Of a DNA stretch of 64,000 nucleotides, positions 35,201 to 43,500 are shown piece after piece; position 1 is the stretch's first letter, and every line of letters begins with the position of its first letter. Position numbers and translations under genes: made by a program. The stretch covers positions 929,470 to 993,469 of the forward strand of contig JAJLRJ010000015.1 in the NCBI GenBank assembly GCA_024195265.1, in the 5' to 3' direction. This DNA is from Dendrophyllia cribrosa. Lineage: Eukaryota; Cnidaria; Anthozoa; Scleractinia; Dendrophylliidae. Below the pieces are notes generated by a model, which saw nothing but the letters and a program-made list of their open reading frames with translations, did not search any database and had not been told where the DNA came from.

Positions 35201-37114
35201 TGAATGTAGGTAAACTAGGGTGAACGTGGGTAAACTAGGGTGAATGTAGGTAAACTAGGGTGAACGTGGGTAAACTAGGGTGAATGTAGGTAAACTAGGG
35301 TGAACGTGGGTAAACTAGGATGAACGTGGGTAAACTAGGGTGAATGTAGGTAAACTAGGGTGAACGTGGGTAAACTAGGGTGAATGTAGGTAAACTAGGG
35401 TGAACGTGGGTAAACTAGGGTGAACGGGGGTAAACTAGGGTGAACGTGGGTAAACTAGGGTGAACGTGGGTAAATTAGGGTGAACGTGGGTAAAGTAGGG
35501 TGAACGTCGGTAAACTAGGGTGAATGTAGGTAAACTACGGTGAAGGTGGGTAAACTAGGGTGAACGTGGATAAACTAGGGAGAACGTGGGTAAACTAGGG
35601 TGAACGTGGGTAAACTAGGGTGAATGTAGGTAAACTAGGGTGAACGTGGGTAAACTAGGGAGGTAAACTAGGGTGAACTTACACTTAATTACTTATACTT
35701 AATTAGCATTTGGTGATCGCGTATCATGAAAGAATAACCGCGGACTGCGAAACCCCCGAGAGCGCGACCAAGTCGCCAAAAGCGAGCGACGAAGTCGCGA
35801 GTCGTTCTCTGCCCGACCACCCAAAACGAGAAAACGAAAAACGGACTTTGAGAAAGTCTACTGGTAAACTTTAATAGTGCTACATTTTCAGAGGTATTGC
35901 ACCTATTTTAGTGTTACTCTACAAGTGCGCTAAATCCATAAAATTAATGTTTTTCAATGGAAATGAATTGCAACTTGGATAAATTGGTTCTTAACTCGTG
36001 TCTTGTTGAAATTCCTAAAACCCAACCATTTGTTCTACCTTCGAGAATTCGCTTGATGTCTTTCTCATGGTGTTCTAAGTGCATTTCTTGCACGTAAAAA
36101 GTACCCTCTTATAGCCCTTTTGGACTACAATCTCGGACGGAAAGAAAAGGGAAATAACACCACTTGAAAAAAGGATTCGCGCTATTTTAAACTACTTTGC
36201 AGTTGTAACAATTTGTTTAGTTTGTCTAATGTGACTGGATTGTCCAGGAGCAGAAATTGTAGGGATGGCTTTCCAGTTCAAATGGAGAAAGGAAAATTAA
36301 CCGTCGTGTGTTCACGTTCTCCACAAAACCTATAATTTGATTTGACATTGTTGTTTTGCAGGGAACGGCAAAAAATGTACAAAAGTGTAAAACGCACGTG
36401 TAGAGGCATTATTTTTCGCTCACTAAACCTATTGTTTCGTGCCGTTCTCGCTGCCGTCACCGTCGTTGTTGCTTAAGCTCCCTAATGACCCGGAGGGAGG
36501 GGTACTCTGCAAATGTTTGTGCGGGGGTGTGCCGCTAGGACTCCGAGACCCTTAACCTATTCTAGACTCGCTATTTTCCAGAAACTCGTTCGGTATCAGT
36601 CTAAGATGACGGGGGTCAGTAAAAATGCCGTACTGCCCGCCGTACCGATTTAAATGTCATTTGCCAGTAAACCTCATCTCGACTAAATTCTTCACGCAAC
36701 TGATTAGTTTCGCGGAAAATGATACCCTATTCTAGACCAAACATCTCTGATTTCTATACCCTATCCCAGACTAAACTGGCTGAAAATCATACCCTTCACA
36801 GGGGCACATACCTCTATAGCTCATATATGGGAGTACCCCCCCCCCCCCCGGTTCAATGATGGATTCGCGCGATTTTCCCATCACTGAACTTGGGGGAGGG
36901 GGGGGGGGGGGGGTGAGGTTAATTTTTCATTTGAAATGTTCAAGATTTTAGGGCTGAACAGAAGTAATGCAGTTTGCAGAGTTTGAACCGAAAAACGATC
37001 ACAATGTTTCGAGTATGTTGCTCAATGAAATCTATTTTCTCTCTGGTGCGAAACAATGCGAGCCTGTAAATACTGATTTCTTTTACTGTTTTTCTTCACA
37101 GATGGAGATCATAA
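13219..37114 (+). CDS. NLE1: NLE1 / Notchless WD40 ribosome-assembly factor
   Basis: Notchless acts in the nucleus on pre-60S particles: its N-terminal domain engages the AAA ATPase midasin (Rea1) during 60S maturation. Exons: 13219-13345, 14109-14280, 14946-14991, 15534-15613, 16138-16214, 16332-16429, 17355-17391, 17518-17673, 21468-21506, 21917-22054, 22837-23039, 23633-23675, 24134-24193, 24978-25034, 25454-25524, 37102-37114. They sum to 471 codons plus stop, with every phase matching. The NLE domain ([20 protein letters not shown] through [15 protein letters not shown]) is followed by eight WD repeats, for example [44 protein letters not shown] and [17 protein letters not shown]. The last exon holds only the end of one codon plus W-R-S and the stop, matching the family ending I-W-R-[RS]. 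It lies after an 11.6-kb intron filled with a composite element. Only the N-terminal exon (roughly 15 residues) is missing. Human NLE1 has 485 residues, so length agrees. Confidence 0.96.
13493..13670. mobile_element. MITE in NLE1 intron
   Basis: The ends GTTCCAGAAAATAATCCATA and ATCGATATTTCCTGGAAC are imperfect inverted copies with C-rich and G-rich interiors. Related sequence occurs at 16441-16546 in the next introns and weakly near 1620-1670. Confidence 0.65.
15061..15171. mobile_element. Foldback, 111 bp, NLE1 intron
   Basis: The arms CACTAATGACTGGCCCCATG and CATGGGGCAAGTCATTAAGTG (first 20 of the latter shown inverted) form one long imperfect palindrome around GACCCTCAATGAGGGTC. It is non-coding. 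Confidence 0.6.
15176..15431. mobile_element. MITE, NLE1 intron
   Basis: Inverted ends TTATACCTCTCAACTCAAA and TTTGAGTTGAGAGGTATAA bound 256 bp. It sits immediately after the preceding foldback, and the interior has no coding potential. Confidence 0.7.
15750..15794 (+). repeat. (ATT)n microsatellite
   Basis: About 15 perfect ATT/TAT trinucleotide copies lie within an NLE1 intron. Confidence 0.95.
16441..16546. mobile_element. Short relative of the 13493 MITE
   Basis: It starts GTTCCAGGAATCATCCATAC, has a C tract, and ends with GGGATATGGGTATTTTCTGA. Downstream, at about 16580-16970, the phrase CTGAAAGTAACGGC is repeated several times, suggesting a further degenerate element. Confidence 0.5.
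18099..20725. mobile_element. Middle nested element
   Basis: The ends GAAGGGCTCCCAGCAATAAC and its inverted counterpart GTTCTTGTCGGGAGCCCTTC give TIRs of about 40 bp that also share ACGTCCTAAGTA. AATT on each side may be a 4-bp target duplication, but it is palindromic and could be part of the ends. Confidence 0.72.
18388..20613. mobile_element. Inner TTAA-flanked element, 2.2 kb
   Basis: Ends GGGCCCATTATACTAT and ATACTATAATGGGCCC are inverted, followed by shared GTTGCTAGG / CCTAGCAAC, and are flanked by TTAA on both sides (18384-18387 and 20614-20617). TTAA targets are used by piggyBac and Kolobok families. The frames inside (for example 18466-18921 plus, 19523-19900 minus) match no transposase I know, so the element may be non-autonomous. 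Confidence 0.75.
20761..20835 (-). repeat. tRNA-like sequence (SINE head or tRNA pseudogene)
   Basis: The minus strand shows an A-box TGGTCTAGAGG, a B-box GAGTTCGAACTCC with a paired T stem, and a palindromic CTTCAGATCTGAAG in the anticodon-arm position. It lies between the middle element and the right end of the outermost element. Confidence 0.6.
21546..21851 (-). mobile_element. tRNA-derived SINE, second copy, NLE1 intron
   Basis: On the minus strand it has the head GCAGTGGTTTAGTGGATCAG and shares TGGACTAGCATCCCATCCAG and GCTTCATG with the copy at 6993-7290. A fragment of the same 3' part recurs at about 23540-23585. It sits between NLE1 exons 21468-21506 and 21917-22054. Confidence 0.85.
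22361..22384 (+). repeat. (ATC)n microsatellite
   Basis: Eight tandem ATC copies lie in an NLE1 intron. Confidence 0.9.
24440..24725. mobile_element. MITE with CCAAT-like motifs, NLE1 intron
   Basis: Inverted ends TAGAGCGGTTTTAAATTGAG and CTCAATTGAAAACCGCTCTA bound 286 bp. The interior holds several GATTGG/CCAATC motifs in both orientations and CpG-rich sequence. Confidence 0.75.
25930..26201. mobile_element. MITE next to a long G tract, NLE1 last intron
   Basis: Inverted ends of about 37 bp begin GGACTCCCATATAAAAATGA and GGACTCCCATCTAAAAATGA (read inward). Inside, the phrases GGTACC TTTTAGGGT recur. It is followed by an almost pure G run at 26202-26241. Confidence 0.8.
26293..26451 (-). 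tRNA. tRNA-Thr-like sequence with five tandem anticodon arms
   Basis: On the minus strand a 7-bp acceptor stem pairs AGTCTCT (26451-26445) with GGGGACT (26299-26293). It is followed by a D-arm/A-box CGTAGCTCAGTGGTAAGAG and ends with the T-arm/B-box CACAGATTCGATTCCTGT. Between them lie five consecutive 21-bp units (26321-26341, 26342-26362, 26363-26383, 26384-26404, 26405-26425), each carrying TCCGA, a loop with GGTGT, and CGGAA or CGAAA. Each loop presents GGT in the anticodon place (threonine). One unit would give a 75-nt normal tRNA; five give 159 nt. It could be a SINE head whose anticodon arm expanded by slippage rather than an active tRNA gene. Confidence 0.75.
27462..28993 (-). repeat. 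20-bp minisatellite, left array (about 75 units)
   Basis: The unit, written on the G-rich minus strand, is GGGTAAACTAGGGTGAACGT. From 27481 to 28980 the array stays in perfect 20-bp register (75 units with substitutions but no length changes). Each unit is two diverged decamers. Variants are mostly CTAGGG to CTAGAG or CTAGCG and GTGGG to GGGGG. The array ends inside the Penelope-like coding sequence at about 28994. Confidence 0.97.
28995..29877 (+). pseudogene. Penelope-like retroelement fragment (RT end + GIY-YIG)
   Basis: The frame to 29453 starts abruptly at the satellite junction with [20 protein letters not shown]. It carries [31 protein letters not shown] and [15 protein letters not shown], residues typical of the end of Penelope-type reverse transcriptases. 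After a frameshift near 29445, the frame 29452-29877 continues with [34 protein letters not shown] and [17 protein letters not shown], the entry to the GIY-YIG endonuclease. The usual Y-I-G and catalytic Arg are missing because the match stops there. The copy is truncated at both ends and inactive. Confidence 0.85.
30236..30280 (-). ncRNA. Possible hammerhead ribozyme motif
   Basis: The minus strand reads GTTCC, CTGAAGA (30271-30265), a GGC/GCC mini-stem with a CAAAT loop, then GAAAC (30252-30248) and GTC, with GGAAC further on able to pair with the first GTTCC. This fits the CUGANGA...GAAA core, and Penelope-like elements are known to carry hammerheads. The short stem II and opposite orientation to the nearby Penelope frame leave doubt. 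Confidence 0.35.
30965..32695. mobile_element. Inverted-repeat element inside the composite element
   Basis: Arms of about 100 bp at 30970-31070 and 32590-32690 share AGAAGCT, AGAAGCG, ATGCTGGGGATT, TTAGAA and CCAATCAGAAT in mirrored order. The interior is AT-rich without a recognisable protein. The CCAAT motif and CpG cluster at 31050-31140 could be promoter-like. Confidence 0.55.
33494..33578 (-). pseudogene. Short Penelope-like RT fragment
   Basis: The minus-strand frame reads [20 protein letters not shown] followed by ETLNTR. This matches the same part of the reverse transcriptase as [20 protein letters not shown] in the fragment at 28995-29877. It is a second, separate and shorter copy, bordered by the GACCGA minisatellite. 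Confidence 0.65.
33590..33850. repeat. GTCGACCGAC / CTCTCGACCGA minisatellite
   Basis: Short units of 11-18 bp containing GACCGA and its inverse TCGGTC recur across 260 bp. Frames on both strands ([17 protein letters not shown]) arise from the repeat. A related cluster with GCCGACAGT and CTGTCGG lies at about 23870-24010. Confidence 0.75.
34482..34578 (+). repeat. 7-bp tandem repeat ACGACGC
   Basis: About a dozen copies of ACGACGC lie inside the composite element. The apparent frame rich in HDARRTT is a product of it. Confidence 0.9.
34719..35677 (+). repeat. 20-bp minisatellite, right array (about 48 units)
   Basis: This is the same unit as the left array but inverted, so the G-rich strand GGGTAAACTAGGGTGAACGT is now plus, the sense strand of NLE1. 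It is less regular than the left array: partial units occur at about 34735-34760, 35010-35025 and 35650-35670. CTAGAG variants are common in the first third. Confidence 0.97.
36489..36850. mobile_element. Foldback of the G-tract family, NLE1 last intron
   Basis: It opens CCCGGAGGGAGGGGTACTCT and closes GGGAGTACCCCC with a long C run. The interior has repeated phrases TACCCTATTCTAGAC. It is similar in style to the elements at 25930-26201 and 55780-56110. Confidence 0.6.
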
Positions 37115-37206
37115 CAAGTATAATACATTTCATATATGAAGACGAAGGCAGTGTAACGTTTTGCACAAAACTTCATTGTAAATAATGTAAGAGCACCAAA
37201 AATGAT

Positions 37207-37212
37207 AATAAA
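37207..37212 (+). promoter_or_regulatory. Poly(A) signal AATAAA for NLE1
   Basis: A canonical hexamer lies 93 bp after the NLE1 stop codon at 37112-37114 and is followed by AT-rich sequence. Confidence 0.6.
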
Positions 37213-40200
37213 AATAACTTTTATTGAAAAACAAGGGCAACTTTATTTTAACAGTAACGGATACAAAGTGAGATTATAAATAACTTCACAGTTTTTATGG
37301 ATTAGGAACTTCCTCCATTACTGTAAAATAAAATCGACGGCAAACGCAACAGATATGATTGTGAAAGCTGATTATCAACAGAAAGTGCTTTTCTTGCGCG
37401 TGTATTGCAGACAACCACTGTTACTACCTTGAATAAATCTTGACAGAACAATGTAACAGTGGTCAACAGTGTTGTTAATTAGGTTAAATCCGACTGAGCA
37501 AAACAAAACGCCAAAGTAACAATAACATTAAATAAAGTCTATTAGAATGATTTTACTCAACCCGTGAAACAAAATGCCATGCATGTGTCAGCATCCTCAC
37601 AAGGTCTGAGACCAGGGGAGCTGCCTTGATGCTGGTTGTTACCTGAAATTTGTGAACTGCATGAATGACAGGCCAGTCTAAAATGCCATAGAAAGTGCGT
37701 GCCTATTAGAAGCGAGTTTATATAACCCGTGAAATACACTTATCCATTACTTTCTTTAGTTTGACCACCAAACACGATGTTTTGATTTTGCTTCACGGGA
37801 TGTTATTTTTAGAAATTATTCATGTGATTATTCAGATATATTACTAATAATTTCCTTACATTATCATTGGTTATTCTATGTTGTTGATGTAATCACTAGG
37901 AACTTCACAGACAAATTCTCCTTTCTGGTTTTCAAATATTTCTCATTGAACCGTTGGAAGAAGTTGTTAAAATAACAATACAGCACAACCCACAATACAA
38001 CAAACTTACATGAACAAAAACCTTGGCAGATGACAAAACAATTTTAACTTAGGCTGATCAAACATAGATGGAAATAAGCACTCGTTTAGGACAGGTACTT
38101 GCGTATTTTACTGTCAGTGGAATGTGGTTTAAAACAAATCATTCGAATTGTTTTTAAAAACAAAACTTCTAACAGAGAACCTTGCCAGTGAATTAAGAAT
38201 CCAATCTTTGTCAATGAGCAAGTTTGTTATATTGGAGTTGTACTTTTGACTGACTTCTAAAAAATTATTTTTAATCAGCACCGCAATGAACAGGAACTTA
38301 ACAAGAACTAAACAAGAATCATAAATGAAACCTTATATAGGCATATTTAAAGTTTTAATCAAACTATTATTTTTTTAAAAACACTGGAGATATATGCAAT
38401 TTCTTGGGATTGCAATCTAACAATGTGTAACTGTACTGATTTAGCTACAACACCTATACAAAACATTTTTACTGTACACATAAAACTAAATAATCATAAC
38501 ATCTTTATAATAACAGTTATATTATCTTAACATGTAATACATAATTTATTTACATTACCATGAAGCATTTCTTAAATATCTTTTTATAATCGCAGTAAAT
38601 GATGACCTAACTTGTATAATTGCAAGATAAAACTACCTTGTAAACAAGTGATAGTACCTTATTTTCAGGAAATCAAATGGTGAATATTTCATGAGCCTTT
38701 ACAGATGTAATTCCAATTTTACAAAAAAAGGGCCCAAAGCCGCAGTTTTTTCCTACGCTGTTATAACAGTGTAAATAATTGAAAATAAGGTACACTCAGC
38801 CCTTCCTCATAGAAACGGCTGTCAGTAAGGTTTCGGACCTGGGAAATTTCCCAACACTAGAAACCAATAATATTTTCCCAGGTTACTTTCTCTACTTGCC
38901 CGTATATTTAATAAATTACTGACAACCCAGCAGAAACCTCAGGACAGTTCATATGGTTTCAAAATATAACCACAAATGGCCTGCCTATTATGGAGGTGAA
39001 TGGGTGTGGCAGTCATGCTGAAAAGCGAAGGAGGGGGAGAGGACCAAAGTGAACAAATGTTTAAATTCAGCACTCGCACACAAAAAAAATGCCTCCACTT
39101 CACTCAGGCTAAAGTACAAAAGTGACTACTTCTAATTTACTTGCATCCTTTCATGAGTTCAAACAAATCTCTCCAACTGCCATCAACCAATTTTCCAGAT
39201 CCACCATTCTTCATTTGTGTGGTAAGAATCGCACAGCAAATCTTCCTTGAATACGACCTCTCAGTTCTCTCTTTGGTGTATGCATTTACATGTATGAAAT
39301 TCAACAACAATTCTGTAGCACCAGTCTACTGTACTTACAGTTCTCTCAAAGAACACCTTAATAGGTACATGCTCTACCAATATTCTAGCTAACTTCCACA
39401 AATACCTTAATGTAACCCACAGAGTTCTTATCAATTAAACACCTATAGTCTAAATGGTGTGGCACTAAATAAGAGCCATATGTCTACTTCATAGAACTGT
39501 ACACAAGACCAGGAAGGGTATCCCTACTCATCTACATTTTGTACACCTGACAAAATTATCACAGCTTCTTTCTTACAAGTTTTTAGGGCAGTATCCAAGA
39601 AATCTCACAGCTACATGCCCAAGCTGTTGTCCATGAGCACTGGAATCATATCAGGCAAGGATGTAAATAATAGGCGGAAGGCGGAAAAAATAACCACCTG
39701 AAGACTGAGTTTTCTTGATTTTTTCCACCTGGAAAACTGTGTCTGCTTAACTCTTTCTCTTTTTTTACCAAAACTTTCCACCTGTGATGAACAAAAGTCC
39801 ACCTGTTGGATATCTTAGCTACATCCCTGTCAGGTATTGCTTTAACTTCTCACAAAGAAAGTAGGAATGTCACTGCCAACGCATTATAGTCAAATCTTCA
39901 GGAGACGGAGGGTGGTCAGTCCTGGTCACCAACAGACCAGCAGGTTGTCATCTTTACATTTAATTCTTGATCTTTATTTACAAAAGCAGTCTATCAAAAC
40001 AACATCAACTTTCTTCATATTCCTGCAAACACACAAAGACAGAATCTAAGAATACACATGTATGTAAAATGTTGATGGATGGCATCTGTTGACTTGAATC
40101 CATACTCTGCAGAGATTTATCAGATCAAATGTAATGATGTGGATTTTTGAGAGATCTGTGATCTGAACATTTTTTAGAAATGGATTCGAAAAAAAGTACA

Positions 40201-40520
40201 TCTGACAACTGATGTTTCATGCATGTAACTTAACTTGTTCCGTTCACTGTTTTTCTTTTTTTTTTTTCACAATTTCATATCATGGTCAATTCAGGTAAGA
40301 TTTTATTGCATATATGTCGAGGGGAGTCAAAACAGGTTCATTTGCATAACAATTTTTTTCACATAAAATGATCTGTTTTCAGATTGTTTTTTTTTTGGTC
40401 ATGAAGCATCCGTATTATCTGAGATCACAAATCCAATTTCAGATTCTCTCCCCCCCCCCCCCCCCCCCCCCCACAAAAAAAAAACCTGCAGCCTAAGACT
40501 TCTCAATCTCACCTTGTTAT
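37213..40520. other. Intergenic, convergent 3' ends of NLE1 and SLC6
   Basis: It is AT-rich with short frames only, and I recognise no gene. A long C tract lies at 40449-40472. TTTATT at 39973-39978 (AATAAA on the minus strand) may be a poly(A) signal for the SLC6 transcript, which ends at 40521. Confidence 0.5.
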
Positions 40521-43500
40521 TTACACTTTGACGAGTTCAACTCTAGGCTCAAGACCTTGCCTTTCTTCAATCTCTCTTTGGATGACAGGGTCTGGTTTCA
40601 AGCATATATCAAGTCGCTGTAAATGAAAACAAACAAAAACTTAAAAACTCTTTCTGTTATCTTAAGTCTCTAATGCTGCAGTTGCTGACAATGGCAAACT
40701 TAAGTAGAACTTGATTCCTCTCTGAGAATTGATAAGTTAAACCAAAAGGAGTTCAGTACACCTACCTCCATGAATGTGCCAGGAGTGCGGTACAGCTGCC
40801 ATATGGCAATTCCAGGAATGAAAAGCATGGAAGACAAAGCAAGGACCCATCCAAAGAATTCAGCCCATGGTGGGTACTGGTACTTATTGTAGGTGACACC
40901 AGACCACTGGAAGACACTGAACAAGAAGATTCCAGCCATGATGGCGGGTGAACAGAACCTCCAGCAAAACCACCACCAGGCTCCAGGACGGTGACCAATC
41001 ATTTTCTCGATATCAAGAGAGAATCTGTCTGTGCCATAAATCCAGGCCAATGTAACAGTTTCAAAGAAGCCCAAGAACAGAAGAGAAACGCCACCAGATT
41101 GGTAATCAAACAGGTTTAACACGTATGCTCCACCCTGGGTGACGCATGGCAGTCCAAGAAGAAAGCACAGGATGCATGCAATCAAGATAAAAAGTTCTTT
41201 GCGTTTTCTGAAAACGCGGTACTCGTCAACAACTCCTGTGATGACTGCTTCCATCATGCCAAACTGCAAGAAAAAAATAATAATCTCTTTAGATAAGAGC
41301 TTTGGTTAAAAATATATAAAGCCCCAAAACATTAAAAAGATAATTTTAATTTTATTTACCTGACTGTCCAAGCCCAAAGTTAGCAACATAAAGAAGAACA
41401 GAATAGCCCACAGTGGAGAAATTGGCATTTGAGCAATAGCCTCAGGGTACACCACAAAAGCCAGTCCAGGTCCTTTAAAAAGAATTGAACAACATTTTAT
41501 TTATGCCATGTTTTTGCTGTCTATTATTCTGTTGTTGGACAGATTTCAAAATGTGCTTGCATGTGAAGTCCTCAACTACAAATATCCAATCAATTTTTTA
41601 AAAATAAAAATGTTTGAGCAGTGGAAATGTTTAAATTTCAGTCACAACTGGTAATGCAGCATTCAAGAAGAAATAGAATTTAGTGATCCCTGAATGAACT
41701 TATCTTGGCTTTTATGAAAAACACATAAGAGATGTCAAGAATAAAACTTAAGTGACATATTCAAACTGAACTTGAACACATTTGAATTAAGATTGAAAAA
41801 CTCACCAGAGCTTGCCACTGTTGAGATGTCTTTGTTAAGAACTTGAGCCATGAAGCCAAGGGTGGAGAAGATTACAAAGCCAGCAAAGACACTAGTTCCA
41901 CAGTTGATCAGTGAAATCATCATGGCATCCCTAAAGAGTAAAACAACACTATATTGAAACAAAACCAACAACAAAATCACAAGACCACAAGCATATTTCT
42001 CTGAGATAAATGTTTTGGAAAAATGTACATACAATGCATTAAATCAGAGAACATGCCTTCAGGATTGCACCTAAATGTCTGTGCACTATATAACAATATA
42101 TAACACAAGTACTGTACAACATAGAAAACAAATAAAGTGACTTACTTGAATACATTATTGTGGAACTTGTTGTAACTTCCCATGGCCACCAAAGAACCAA
42201 AGCCAATTCCAAGTGAGTAGAAGATTTGAGTAGCAGCTGCAACCCACATCTAAAACAAAACCAAAGCTTTATAATATAGCCCACAAACTAGGTAGTTTCA
42301 TAGTGGTGCAGTAGTCATTGCTTTCTTAATGGAATTCCTTTCCCATAACAAACTACTCAGAAAAACAAAACTGATATTTGGGTGGTTCTGTTAACTGCAC
42401 AGTCTTTACTAAGAAGAATGCAGAAAAAAATAAAGGGGGCACAGAAAATTCAGAAACGGTACAAAAGAACTTCATCCTACCTTTGGATCCTTGAGACGCA
42501 CCCAGTCAGGCCTCAAATAGTAAATAATGCCTTCACTTGCATTGGGAAGTGTGACACCACGGATAAACAAGATAAACAGAACAACATAAGGAAAGGTTGC
42601 AGTGAAGTACACCACCTGCGTAAAAGAGGACAAACAAGTTATGTAGGAGGCTCGTAAGGGTTTCTTGCTTTCAATAGTGTGTCTAAATGATGAAATGTTA
42701 AAAAATGATGCAACCAGTGATATGGACAACTTTTGGATGTCTATACGATGCTATTATCAGGCAATACTTTAAGGGTGATTGTGATGTCATAGCCATTACC
42801 ATGGCAACAGTACAGCTCTCTGAAAAAAGCCCCTAAAATTCAGTTTTCGCTAATTATTATCTTTAAAACTAATTTGGTGACCTATTAGTTTTTTTCTCAA
42901 TGTGGAAAGGACAACTTCTTTTCTTTTCTTTTTGGCGCTATAACAAAAATCTATCTAGTGGAAATCAAGTTATTCCCAAAAAGGTTGCTGTCAGACAAGA
43001 AAAAAATTCTGCTAGATAATTTTTTCTTAAACTTTTGTTTAAGACAGGAAATACCGAATACTGCTTACATATAGAAAATTAGGATAGGTCACCAAACAAA
43101 CTTACGAGATAAAAGAGGAATATTTTATGCACAATTTATTTCCGGTTGGTGCGATATTACGCGGTATTTTTATTTTCGGTGAGCTGCGCGTGCTACTTGT
43201 TTGATAGGAAAATAAGCTGACGAGTGCGTCAATGCATGACGAGTGCACGTCGCGGCGTACACGCAGCTGGAAACCCAGCCTCCTCAAATCTTGATATTTT
43301 CTTTACAAGGACTGCTACCACTTCCTTGATTAATTAGATTTTTTAATGTGAATAGATTTTTCCCCCTTTTTCATTTTTTTTTAATATGTTCTCGAAGATA
43401 TTAGCCTTTTTTTTAAGGCTACTCTGTAATTTCAAGTATAAATAAAGTTCATGCATGTATGTATGTATGTATGTATGTACATGTATGTAAGGAATATTAC

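Larger units (their letters stand above)
27400..35745. mobile_element. 8.3-kb composite element with inverted satellite ends
   Basis: The two ends are inverted copies: left CATGATACGCAATCACGAAA and right (read inward) CATGATACGCGATCACCAAA, both followed by TGCTAATTAAGTATAAGTAA and GTAAGTTCACC. Each end leads straight into a 20-bp minisatellite array in opposite orientation. The interior contains Penelope-like fragments, an inverted-repeat element, a hammerhead-like motif and short minisatellites. The whole lies in the NLE1 last intron. Outer boundaries are approximate and no target duplication was fixed. Confidence 0.75.

Noticed and set aside
40762..40998. Second protein overlapping the SLC6 exon
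   Set aside because: It is a shadow frame of the SLC6 coding exon on the same strand.
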